This document shows, piece by piece, positions 8,207-16,771 of a stretch of DNA of 64,000 nucleotides. The position numbers and the translations under genes were made by a program. Every line of letters starts with the position of its first letter. Position 1 is the first letter of the stretch. Source of the DNA: Alloalcanivorax balearicus MACL04 (lineage in GTDB: Bacteria > Pseudomonadota > Gammaproteobacteria > Pseudomonadales > Alcanivoracaceae); NCBI RefSeq assembly GCF_025532145.1, contig NZ_ARXS01000001.1, positions 310,001 to 374,000 on the forward strand, given 5' to 3'. The notes beneath the pieces are model-generated. The model was given only the letters and a program-made list of their open reading frames with translations. It had not been told where the DNA came from and searched no databases.

Positions 8207-9196
8207 TCAAGTCTTCCTCTTCGGACCATCGCCGATGGTGGCCGATATTCTTTGGGTAAGTTGGTTTTTCAACTCATCAATATCTTTCCACGCGATATGG
8301 TTGTATTGGCGCGTGTCAAAGTGAACATTGCTCAGCGCATCAGCACGGCAAGTGAAAATCACTGGCATATTGAGACCATGAGCAAAACCCGCCTCGTAAT
8401 AGACCCCGCCGCGTGCACCGCTATCTCCTTGCGTGAAGTCCGCGACAACGAAACGCGACCTCTTTATCTCCGCGATGATTTCGTCGTCAATTTTGTTGTT
8501 GTGATTTTTCTGATCTATCCGCATTGGCTCGTAGCCAGCATCTAGAATGGCCGGGGCAATGCCTTTTTCATACGCTTCGTTCATAGACGGGTCGAACCAC
8601 ATGGCAACGAATGCTTGACTCGATGCCGCACCGCTGCCATCTAGGGTTGCCATACGGGCATACCCAGGCGGCCGGAGCATCAGTTCATGAGTGTCGCTAA
8701 CCTCGCTGAGAGTTCTCGGATTTTCGACGCGATGCTCAATCCATTTTTCAGAATGGGCATATTCTGCGAGGGTAATCACCTCGGAAAGTTTCCGGGAGGC
8801 CGTCCATGCCATCAGTGCATTGCCATCATCCGGCCTGCTTGTTTTTTCAGGCACACAAAACCTGACGACAGTTCCGAGTAGCTCGCTCCTGCTTGCTAGA
8901 TAGCGCAACAGGTCGTCTGCCCTCTCGTGAACGACTGGGAAGCTCCAGCTCTTCAAGTCTTCAAGAGTTTGGCTGGAAATCTCTGGTCGGATGACTCCAA
9001 GCCGATGTTGCCTGACCAGCCAAGAGGTCAGAAGAACCTTTCCCTTGTCGTCCAGGTTGGCAAGCATGGCGTTCGCTGTGCCAGAGATGAAGAACTCTCC
9101 ACCAGCCCTCGGTGAATCAACGGCGATGCCATCATGCCCGCCCACATCAGTAGGTGTGGCCGTGGTTCCCCAAATCGGACAAGTTGTATTCACCAT
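8207..9196 (-). CDS. Nucleoside deoxyribosyltransferase/TIR-like protein of the R-M block
   Basis: 329 aa. The C-terminal third has the Rossmann-like pattern of the nucleoside 2-deoxyribosyltransferase / TIR-like / SLOG group: strand AFVAMWF (195-201), VVADFT (250-255), and GGVYYEAGFAHGLNMPVIF (263-281), whose Glu sits where NDT-type enzymes keep their nucleophile. The N-terminal part (about 1-190) is unfamiliar and has an early CPIWG that could be half of a metal site. The mod stop and this ATG share a base (TGATG at 9194-9198), so the two are translationally coupled. Proteins of this fold often act in defence by cutting NAD or nucleotides; that is inference here. Confidence 0.65.
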   Translation of the reverse strand: MVNTTCPIWGTTATPTDVGGHDGIAVDSPRAGGEFFISGTANAMLANLDDKGKVLLTSWLVRQHRLGVIRPEISSQTLEDLKSWSFPVVHERADDLLRYLASRSELLGTVVRFCVPEKTSRPDDGNALMAWTASRKLSEVITLAEYAHSEKWIEHRVENPRTLSEVSDTHELMLRPPGYARMATLDGSGAASSQAFVAMWFDPSMNEAYEKGIAPAILDAGYEPMRIDQKNHNNKIDDEIIAEIKRSRFVVADFTQGDSGARGGVYYEAGFAHGLNMPVIFTCRADALSNVHFDTRQYNHIAWKDIDELKNQLTQRISATIGDGPKRKT

Positions 9197-12126
9197 CACT
9201 GCACCTTGAACACTTTCATCACCTCATCCCCCAGGTGATTGATGACCTTCACTGCAAACCGGCCGTTGCTGGGTTTTGGAAACGGGCGCGAGATATCGGA
9301 GTTGAGGGTTGCCCATGCGTCGGGATCAATTTCAGCCTTGAGGGTGGTCTTCAGCGCCTTGTACGGGTCGTTCGCACCGAGGAAGTAGGCATGGCGGACG
9401 AAGAAGGATTCTTCGTTGTAATCGGTGTCCAGGAACCAGCAGGCAATTCCGTCCGCGCCGTCGCTGCGGACTTCGCCGGTGCTGGGGTGGAATACGTCCA
9501 CGCCGTTGATGCGCACCACCAGTTGTCCATCGGCGGGTACCTCGATGACGTCGCGCTTGCCGTCGTATTTGCGGATGCTGCGGCCCTGGGTGTCCAGCAC
9601 GTCCACATCCGGCTCACCGAAAATGACAAACAGATTGCCCTTGCCGGTGTTCTTCAGGTCTTCGGCCATATGCAGGTCGGCGTTCATGCGTGCCTTGAGC
9701 ACGTTGATGCGGCCCAATTTGCTGAATTCACTGGCCGGTGCGTCGTAGTTGAAGGCGCAAGCGATGAGGACGTCGAAATTGGCATCACCAGCCTCGCGGG
9801 CGGCATCGACCAGGTCTGCGCGGGTGACGGTGCCGAATTCCGGGCCGATAAAGATGGCAGCGCGTTTGAGTGCGCCGGTCTCGTCCTGATAGCTGCCCTC
9901 AGCGCAAACCAGTTCCCCAGGCCACGGCACCAGCGCGGTGAATTCGATCTTGTCGGCCTTGTGCGCCTGCTGCACACCAGCGGTGCGGAGGTTGGCCAGG
10001 ATCAGGCTGGCGAAGTCTTGGCCGTATTCTTCTTGGGCCTCGGCCACATGGTCGATCAGGTTATCTTCCTCGTCCACGCCCAGCACGCGATGCGGTGACA
10101 GCGATTCAACAGTGAAGGGCCCGGCTACGCGTACCTTCTTCTTATCCTCATACGGCTTGTCGTAGAGATATTCGAAATTGGCCTTGGCGGCGATGGAGGT
10201 ATCAATTTCTTGCTGCCGGGCGATACGTTGCTGCCACCAGTCGGTGTGTAGCGCTTTCGCGGTATCGCTCCACTCGGTATCGGCTTCACGCGGAATTTCC
10301 CATTCCTGCCACTGTTCACCGGTTTCCTTATTGAGTTTTTCGCGCAGTGGCTCCAGCACGGTCAGGAAGTTATCCCAGATAACGTCGATCTCGGTGTTGT
10401 TGGCGATGGATTTGAGGGTGATATGTGGCACGCGCTCATAGACAAAGCCGTGGGCGATATTGCCGTAAGTGGGTTGGCTGGATGGCGCGCTGCGGGTGAC
10501 CTCGGCTTCCTTCTGCTGACCTTCTTTACTGTCAGCGAGCAGATAGTACGGATAACGCGCACCCATAATGCGAGCACGGGCCAGCGCCAGAGCGACGCGA
10601 CTGGTGTCGACGGTGATCCAGCGGCGGCCCCATTGTTCGGCGACATAGGCGGTGGTGCCGGAGCCACAGGTGGGGTCCAGCACGAGATCGCCAGGGTCGG
10701 TTGCCATCAGAATGCAGCGTTGGATAATTCGAGAGACTGTTTGAACGACATAAACCTTATCGCGCTCGGCAGTTCCCATTGTATCGGTCCACATATTAGT
10801 GACTGGCGTGGCAGCAAAGTCATCTAGAAAGAGGCGATAGTTGGCAAAAGTCCTGGTGAGAAAAATCCGTCCTGCTTTGCCGGTTCGGTTTAGGCCCTCT
10901 AGTGTCGTTTTCCAGTGTTGATTAGGCTTATGGTTGAGTGTTCGATTCTCAAACGTGAACGAAAACGGATTTGTCGGAGCTCCATCTGATGTCAATGGAG
11001 CGCCGAGGAACAAGCGTGCTCCTTCGGGGAGCTGGAGATTGCCTTCATCATCTGAAAATTTGGATGAAGGAACGGCCTCACCATTAGGAAGCAAGCATGA
11101 CTTGTATCTTTCCCCTGATCCTTCTCCATAGACTTTTTGCTCGAATAATGCGCGATATTTTAAGGAAGCTTTCTTCTTTGCATACCAAACAACATAGTCA
11201 CAAATTGAAGCAACTGAACTCGCATCAAAGCCCCCGGTTTTTTTAAACTGAATTAGAGCAACAAAATTTTCGTCGCCGAAAACTTCGTCCATCACCGCCC
11301 TAACGCGATGCACATTCTCATCGCCGATCTGCACGAAGATCGACCCGGATTCGGTCAACAAATCCCGCGCCACTATCAGCCGGTCGCGCAAATAAGTCAG
11401 ATACGAATGAATGCCGTCGCGCCAAGTATCCCGGAACGCCTTCACCTGTTCCGGCTCGCGAGTGATATGTGTAGCATTGCCGTCCTTCACATCTCGGCTG
11501 GTGGTTGACCACTGGAAATTGCTGTTGAATTTGATGCCGTACGGCGGATCGAAATAAATGCACTGCACCTTGCCGCGCAAACCCTCGCGCTCGGCCAGGC
11601 TGCCCATCACTTGCAAGGAATCGCCCAGGATCATCCGGTTCTGCCAGTGCCCCTCGTGCTGGTAGAACTCCGTGCGGTCTGCGCCTTCTGGCAGGCCGTT
11701 GAAGTCGCCGAACAAATCGAGCGAGTCCTGTTGCGGCGCGGCAGCTTCGCGTTGCTCTTCGGTCTGACGGCGCAGGTCGTCGATCAGTGCCTTGGGTTTA
11801 ACCTTCTCCTGGATATAGAGCGGCGGTGCGTTGACGACTAGATCTGACCAGTCCTGCTGGTCCTTGCCGCGCCAGATGAGTTGCGGGTCAAGATCGCGGT
11901 TAAGCCGCTGCTGGAATTCCGGGGAAGCCTTTCCCGCGTTATGCAGAGTGCACAGCTCCTCCAGCCATTGCCGATTGGCCCGTGGGTAGGCTACCTGCAC
12001 CGGCGCCTGTTCATGCTGCTGCATCACCGACTGATGCTCCACGGTCGGAATGTTTTTGCGTTTGGCCCCAGTGTGTGTGATCTGTTCGATACTCTTGGCC
12101 GGCTTCTGTTTTTTCTTAGCTGCCAT
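9196..12126 (-). CDS. Type III-like site-specific DNA methyltransferase (Mod)
   Basis: 976 aa from ATG 12124-12126 (AAGGAAA upstream), one base after the res stop. Beta-class order: motif IV DPPYG at about 193-197 comes before the AdoMet site DPTCGSGTT at about 484-492, so it should methylate adenine N6 (or cytosine N4). The stretch between them is the expected target recognition domain and is clearly AT-richer (about 10740-11280). About 450 extra C-terminal residues follow the catalytic core, which makes it longer than classical Mod subunits of about 600-700 aa. It protects host DNA and gives specificity to Res. The ORF can be extended 14 codons upstream into res, but the ribosome binding site favours the internal ATG. 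Confidence 0.85.
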   Translation of the reverse strand: MAAKKKQKPAKSIEQITHTGAKRKNIPTVEHQSVMQQHEQAPVQVAYPRANRQWLEELCTLHNAGKASPEFQQRLNRDLDPQLIWRGKDQQDWSDLVVNAPPLYIQEKVKPKALIDDLRRQTEEQREAAAPQQDSLDLFGDFNGLPEGADRTEFYQHEGHWQNRMILGDSLQVMGSLAEREGLRGKVQCIYFDPPYGIKFNSNFQWSTTSRDVKDGNATHITREPEQVKAFRDTWRDGIHSYLTYLRDRLIVARDLLTESGSIFVQIGDENVHRVRAVMDEVFGDENFVALIQFKKTGGFDASSVASICDYVVWYAKKKASLKYRALFEQKVYGEGSGERYKSCLLPNGEAVPSSKFSDDEGNLQLPEGARLFLGAPLTSDGAPTNPFSFTFENRTLNHKPNQHWKTTLEGLNRTGKAGRIFLTRTFANYRLFLDDFAATPVTNMWTDTMGTAERDKVYVVQTVSRIIQRCILMATDPGDLVLDPTCGSGTTAYVAEQWGRRWITVDTSRVALALARARIMGARYPYYLLADSKEGQQKEAEVTRSAPSSQPTYGNIAHGFVYERVPHITLKSIANNTEIDVIWDNFLTVLEPLREKLNKETGEQWQEWEIPREADTEWSDTAKALHTDWWQQRIARQQEIDTSIAAKANFEYLYDKPYEDKKKVRVAGPFTVESLSPHRVLGVDEEDNLIDHVAEAQEEYGQDFASLILANLRTAGVQQAHKADKIEFTALVPWPGELVCAEGSYQDETGALKRAAIFIGPEFGTVTRADLVDAAREAGDANFDVLIACAFNYDAPASEFSKLGRINVLKARMNADLHMAEDLKNTGKGNLFVIFGEPDVDVLDTQGRSIRKYDGKRDVIEVPADGQLVVRINGVDVFHPSTGEVRSDGADGIACWFLDTDYNEESFFVRHAYFLGANDPYKALKTTLKAEIDPDAWATLNSDISRPFPKPSNGRFAVKVINHLGDEVMKVFKVQ

Positions 12127-12127
12127 C

Positions 12128-15100
12128 TCAGTTTTCCTTGTTTCCCGGCGCGGGCACAGCCGCTTCAATCATTTGGTTGAATTTCGCCTCGACCTCTTTG
12201 GCGAAGTCTTCCTGCATTTCGTACACGTCGCCAAACTCGGCGAAGGCCCAGCGCCCGTGTGTGCCAAGGTGGTTCACGCCGGGAATCCAGTAGGTATCCA
12301 TGGTGGACTTTTTCTCTTTTGCGTCTTCGCCTCGGTAGCCCTTGATCTCAACGATCAGGTTCAGTGGGTCGCCCTTGCAGTGACCATCATCCACTTGCAC
12401 GATGAAGTCCGGGATGTAGAGGCGATTGGCCGAGCCAAAGCGGTAAGGCACTTCCAGCCCGAGGTTGTGGTTCTTTGTGTAGCCCAGCACCCTGGGGTGC
12501 GATTCGGCAACGCGGCAAAACTCACCTTCCCAGCCACTGTCCAGGATCACCCAGTTGACCTGATTCTTCGGCTGGTTCTCCACGCCGAGGGTTTCCCAGC
12601 GTTCATTGCCCGGGCGCGAGGTGTTGAAGCGTACGTGCGCGGTACTGCCTGTCGGGTTGAATGGATCGAGGATGGCCTTGACCTGCCGACCCTTTTTCAG
12701 TTCCTTCGCGGTGATGCCCTTGGTGATGCGCTGGCAGGCCATGTCAGCCAGCTCGCGGTACATCAACTGCGCCGGGTAGGTGCCTCCCTTACATTCCAGG
12801 CACTCGTCCAGCCACTGGCGCACGATGCGCTTGAGCTGACCGAACAGGGCAATCGGCGCCTCCTCACCTTGATCACGCCATTGCTGAAACAGCAGATGCT
12901 TGGTCAGTTCCATCAGCAGGGTGGACTGACGTACGTCTCCCAGATGCTTGATATCCAGCTCCACCGCTTCGCCGATGATACCGGCGTTGTGGGTCTTGGT
13001 CGCACCGACCATGTCCGGTGTCAGGGCGAGGTGGTGGTCGTTGTTGAATTCGGCTTCGAGTTGTTCTTCCGGCAGCTCAACGCGATAGCCCTGCACACGA
13101 GGAAAGCGGATTTCCAAATGATCGCGTTCCGGGCGCAGCGCCTTGACCATGACGGTTTCGCGAGGTTTGGGCGGCGTGACGATGACTGGCTTGGCCGTGA
13201 AGTCGAAGGGAATGCCGAATACGTCGGCGTACTCCACGTCGAAGAGACCTTGTTCGTTCAATTCATAGGACTGACGGCGCAAGGCACGGCCAATCACCTG
13301 TTCGCACAACAACTGGGTGCCGAACGCACGCACCCCGAGGATGTGGGTAACGGTATTGGCATCCCAACCTTCCGTGAGCATGGACACCGACACCACGCAG
13401 CGAATTTGTTCGCCCAAGCGGCCCTGCTTGCCAACGGTATTCATTACCTCGCGCAGCAAGTCGCTGTCGCTCAGGTTCTCAGCCTGGCGGCGATTACCCG
13501 TGCGCTCAATAATCTCTCGCTTGAAGCGTTCGATCTCGTCGGCGGCCATGCCCCGGAAGTTATCATCCAGCGCCTCGCCAGATTCTAGCTGCTCGCTATC
13601 GATCAGCAAGGTGTTCGGGCGCGCCAGCGGCTCACCATGCTCGTCGAAGTTGCGGAACAGCTCCAACCGGCCAGGCACACGCGTGATGGAGCCATCTTCA
13701 TTCGTGCGCTCAAAACCCGAGATGTAGTCAAACACCAACTTGGACGTTGCGGTATTGTTACACACCACGATGAAGCATGGCGGCACATGAATGCCTGCCT
13801 GCTTCCAGGCTTCAAAGGTTTTGAGGTAGTGGCCGTACAGGGCTTCCAGCGCCGTCTGCAATTCCACCGGGATGGCCAAGGGATCGAGCTGGGCGTTCTT
13901 GCGACGTCCCTTCTTCGGCATCTTCTTGCCGATGTGCTTCCAGAGTTCGCGGTAGATGGGCATTTCCGCACCGGGGATGTTGTCGGCCACCGGCACGCGC
14001 GGCAATTTGACGATGCCGCATTCGATGGCGTCCATCAGCGAGAAGTCGCTCATCGTCCAGGGAAACAACGTGCCTTCCACATAGCCGGAACCGGCCAGAA
14101 AGAAAGGCGTGGCCGACAGGTCGATCACCTGCTGCAGACCAAGCTTGCGGTTTACCGCATCCAGGCCGGAAATCCACAGGCGCGCGGCTTCGTTCTCGTC
14201 CTTGACGTGTTCCTTGGCGGCTTTCAGGTCATCACCGGTCAGCGGATTGCCCTTATCGTCGATGAAATCGTCATCGGAAGCGGGTTTTTCCCGGTAGCAG
14301 TGATGCGCCTCGTCGTTGATAACGAGGATGTTCTTCAACCCCATCAGTTCCGGCATGACCCGCTGGAGCATCTGGCCTTCGGTTTCCAGCGTGTTCAAGT
14401 CGTCTCCGGTACGGCCCTTGAGCAGAGCTCGTCCCGCAGGTTTTAGGGCATTTTTGCCGTCGCTTCCGGCAAATAATTTTTCACGCAGCTTGAACGCGTG
14501 GTAGTTGGTGATGACGACCTTGGCCTTGTCCAGATCGGCCAGCATGTCGCGCGGCACGATCTCGCGGCTGGCATAGTAACTATCCGCATCATTGGGTAGC
14601 AGCACGCGCAGGCGATCCTTGATGGTCAGGCCGGGAGCAACCAGCAGGAAACCACGGGTGAATTTCTTGCTTTGTGGGTGACGCACGGCATTGACCGTCT
14701 GCCACGCGATAAGCATGGCCATGACCGTGGTCTTACCAGCACCAGTGGCCAGCTTCAACGCCAGGCGCATCAGGCCGGGATTAGCTTCGTTGCTCGCTTT
14801 CTTCAGGTGATCGAGGAAGCGCTCACCATTCTTGCCTAGCTGCGGGGCGACTTCGGTCAGCCAGATGGCAGTCTCGGCCGCTTCGACCTGGCAGAAGAAC
14901 GGGCGTATTCCGGCGAACTTGTGGTTGCGCCAGTGCTCCAGCAGGCGGGCCGTTTCGGGGCTGACGCGCCAATGTGACGGTGGCAGCTTACGCCAGGCGT
15001 CCACCTCCTGCCGGACAGCATTGATGATGGCGGTGTGGTCATAAGCCTGTTCATCAGTGGACAGGCCCTTGCCCTCATCAAACAACAGCCCAGTCTGCTC

Positions 15101-15271
15101 TTGCTCGCCTTTCTTCTTGCGCGGTTTGGGGATTGGCGTGATGAAGTCGGCACGGCGGCGGCTGGGAACAATTTTCTGTGTCGGCTGGCCGCTGTCATCC
15201 AGTTCCCAATGCTGGGCCGGATATTCATACGGCGAGTTCAGAATGGGTTGGGCGAAAAACTGATCACTCAC
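12128..15271 (-). CDS. Type III-like restriction endonuclease subunit (Res)
   Basis: 1047 aa, GTG start at 15269-15271. SF2 helicase core: Walker A ATGAGKT (about 175-181), DEAH box NDEAHHC (about 319-325), LSATPFF, and motif VI QVIGRALRR. A C-terminal PD-(D/E)xK nuclease is visible: IPDF (about 953-956) followed by IVEIKG (about 973-978). It should cut unmodified DNA after ATP-driven movement, in complex with Mod. The size and the long Mod partner resemble the family NCBI calls BPTD_3080-type restriction endonucleases (from memory). First gene of the tight block res-mod-NDT-RelE/UvrD; 136 bp separate it from fic. Confidence 0.85.
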   Translation of the reverse strand: MSDQFFAQPILNSPYEYPAQHWELDDSGQPTQKIVPSRRRADFITPIPKPRKKKGEQEQTGLLFDEGKGLSTDEQAYDHTAIINAVRQEVDAWRKLPPSHWRVSPETARLLEHWRNHKFAGIRPFFCQVEAAETAIWLTEVAPQLGKNGERFLDHLKKASNEANPGLMRLALKLATGAGKTTVMAMLIAWQTVNAVRHPQSKKFTRGFLLVAPGLTIKDRLRVLLPNDADSYYASREIVPRDMLADLDKAKVVITNYHAFKLREKLFAGSDGKNALKPAGRALLKGRTGDDLNTLETEGQMLQRVMPELMGLKNILVINDEAHHCYREKPASDDDFIDDKGNPLTGDDLKAAKEHVKDENEAARLWISGLDAVNRKLGLQQVIDLSATPFFLAGSGYVEGTLFPWTMSDFSLMDAIECGIVKLPRVPVADNIPGAEMPIYRELWKHIGKKMPKKGRRKNAQLDPLAIPVELQTALEALYGHYLKTFEAWKQAGIHVPPCFIVVCNNTATSKLVFDYISGFERTNEDGSITRVPGRLELFRNFDEHGEPLARPNTLLIDSEQLESGEALDDNFRGMAADEIERFKREIIERTGNRRQAENLSDSDLLREVMNTVGKQGRLGEQIRCVVSVSMLTEGWDANTVTHILGVRAFGTQLLCEQVIGRALRRQSYELNEQGLFDVEYADVFGIPFDFTAKPVIVTPPKPRETVMVKALRPERDHLEIRFPRVQGYRVELPEEQLEAEFNNDHHLALTPDMVGATKTHNAGIIGEAVELDIKHLGDVRQSTLLMELTKHLLFQQWRDQGEEAPIALFGQLKRIVRQWLDECLECKGGTYPAQLMYRELADMACQRITKGITAKELKKGRQVKAILDPFNPTGSTAHVRFNTSRPGNERWETLGVENQPKNQVNWVILDSGWEGEFCRVAESHPRVLGYTKNHNLGLEVPYRFGSANRLYIPDFIVQVDDGHCKGDPLNLIVEIKGYRGEDAKEKKSTMDTYWIPGVNHLGTHGRWAFAEFGDVYEMQEDFAKEVEAKFNQMIEAAVPAPGNKEN

Positions 15272-15407
15272 TTCTTTAGTCCCCTGATATTTAGGCTGTT
15301 TTGAGGCAATTCAAAGCATGAAGCCGCGATCCTCAGCCGTGCCCCTGGCCGGACGGTTTGCTTCAGGTCGTCACCTGGCGAGCGACGGATGTCGTTGATC
15401 AACTCCC

Positions 15408-16466
15408 TCATAATCCCCTCACACCTGCTTTGACCCATTTCGCCCCCCGTCCTTTGCCTGTTGACTCTATTAACCCTTCTGATTTCATCGCCCGCAGCAC
15501 CAGCCTCACCATGTCTCGACTCACGCCCGGGCAGGCTTCCTCGATCTCGGAAATAGAGAACGGTAGAGTGCGTCCCAGGACTTCCGCCCGCACCCGGTCA
15601 CCTTTGCTGCCTCGTCCCTGCTCGATGGTGCCGACACGTTCCTCGAACTCACGGTAGGCCCGCAGCAAGGTACCCCAGAAATAGTCAAGCCAGGGCTTGA
15701 CGTCGTGCTGCCCCTGATGCCATCCCTGCGAACTGGCTTCCAGCGTCTCGTAATAGCCTTCCTTGGTTTCCTCGAAGATGCGTTCAAGGCTGATGTAACG
15801 GCCCACGGCATAGTCGAAGTGGTAGAGCAGCAACAGGGTCAGCAGGCGGGACATGCGACCGTTGCCATCCGAAAAGGGATGGATGCACAGGAAGTCGAGC
15901 ATCGCCAGCGGCACCAGCACCAGCGGGTCCGCCAGGTGCTGGTCCAGCGCGGTAGCGTAGCGCCCGGTCAGATCGGCCATGGCCATCGGCGTCAGATGCG
16001 CGGCGACCGGCTGGAAGCGCAGACGCGAGGTGCCATCCGGGTGACGTTCGATGATGTCGTTGTTGGTGGCCTTCCAGCGTCCGCCTGCCTGTGGCATATA
16101 GCGGTAAAGCAGGGTGTGCAGTTGCAGCACTACACCCTCATTGAATGGCATGTGCGCAGCGGACTCGTGGATTAGTGCCAAAGCATCACGGTAGCCAGTG
16201 ATCTCTTGCTCAGAGCGGTTTTTCGGCGCCGCATTGCGGATGACCAGGGACTTCAGCCGTGAGGGAGCCACGACAACGCCTTCCAGGCGATTGGACGACT
16301 CGGTGGATTCCACCACCGCAATCTGGAGTAAGCCTTTTAGTGCTTCAGGCGACTGCGCGGCATAGAGCTGTTGCTTGCCCTGGTACTCGCCCAGTGAGCG
16401 CAACGTGGCCGCCTGGTTGCCATCGAAGCGAAGTGCGGTGAGGTATTCGGGTGTGAGCGAGTGCAT
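15408..16466 (-). CDS. Fic family protein with N-terminal inhibitory motif
   Basis: 352 aa. The catalytic Fic loop HPFSDGNGR lies at 196-204 and matches HPFx(D/E)GNGR, so AMP transfer or related nucleotide transfer to a protein hydroxyl is possible. The inhibitory helix motif (S/T)xxxE(G/N) is present as SNRLEG at 58-63, marking a class II (N-terminal, self-inhibited) Fic. The C-terminal about 80 residues (SISEIEEACPGVSRDMVRLVLRAM) look like a winged helix. No strong ribosome binding site precedes the ATG at 16464-16466. The gene lies upstream of res on the same strand, behind a repeated-motif region. Target unknown. Confidence 0.85.
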   Translation of the reverse strand: MHSLTPEYLTALRFDGNQAATLRSLGEYQGKQQLYAAQSPEALKGLLQIAVVESTESSNRLEGVVVAPSRLKSLVIRNAAPKNRSEQEITGYRDALALIHESAAHMPFNEGVVLQLHTLLYRYMPQAGGRWKATNNDIIERHPDGTSRLRFQPVAAHLTPMAMADLTGRYATALDQHLADPLVLVPLAMLDFLCIHPFSDGNGRMSRLLTLLLLYHFDYAVGRYISLERIFEETKEGYYETLEASSQGWHQGQHDVKPWLDYFWGTLLRAYREFEERVGTIEQGRGSKGDRVRAEVLGRTLPFSISEIEEACPGVSRDMVRLVLRAMKSEGLIESTGKGRGAKWVKAGVRGL

Positions 16467-16771
16467 GAAAATGTAAGCCTAGCTGTCTAAATGGGGTAAT
16501 CGTATCTTTTAAACAGGGTATTTTCTACAAAAATACCTCATTACTATTGGTTAACTACCCCATTTATTGGACATAAGGCAGTTCATGAAGGGCAGGCGGG
16601 GGAAGAGAATGGGCGACTGGAATCTTGAGAAAATAGGTAATTAAAGAAAAATTACCCTATTTAATCCATTCATTACCCTATTTCCAGCGTCCAGCCTTCG
16701 GTAAAGGCAAATGGCAAGGGAATGGCCACTTAATGGTCAAAGGCCTACCCGGAAAAGGAAAAAGGCCTCCA
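16467..16771. promoter_or_regulatory. Repeated AAATAGGGTAATT-like motifs upstream of fic
   Basis: In 305 bp between the integrase 3' end and fic there are about six copies of one motif in both orientations: 16489-16501 (AAATGGGGTAATC), 16511-16523, 16552-16568 (complement strand), 16631-16642, 16650-16665 and 16671-16685 (complement strand). The core is AAATRGGGTAAT. Two copies form an inverted pair GGTAATT/AATTACC around a 7-nt loop (16636-16656). The spacer is AT-rich and must carry the fic promoter. The motifs are probably operators, perhaps for the winged helix of Fic; that is inference. Confidence 0.5.

Noticed and set aside
6129-9196. Gabija-like system (UvrD helicase plus partner)
   Set aside because: Gabija needs a GajA OLD/TOPRIM nuclease; the partner here is NDT-like and the helicase has a RelE-like head.
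9196-12126. Phase-variable mod gene (simple repeats)
   Set aside because: No tandem short repeat; only a 7-base A/T run near 11237 in the specificity region, too short for a confident claim.
12050-13588. 512-aa plus-strand open frame opposite res
   Set aside because: Shadow of the GC-rich Res coding frame; composition (His, Gln, Val, Arg rich) is typical of antisense reading.
16489-16685. CRISPR-like array in the fic upstream region
   Set aside because: Motifs are short, occur in both orientations and have irregular spacing; no spacers of constant length and no cas genes.
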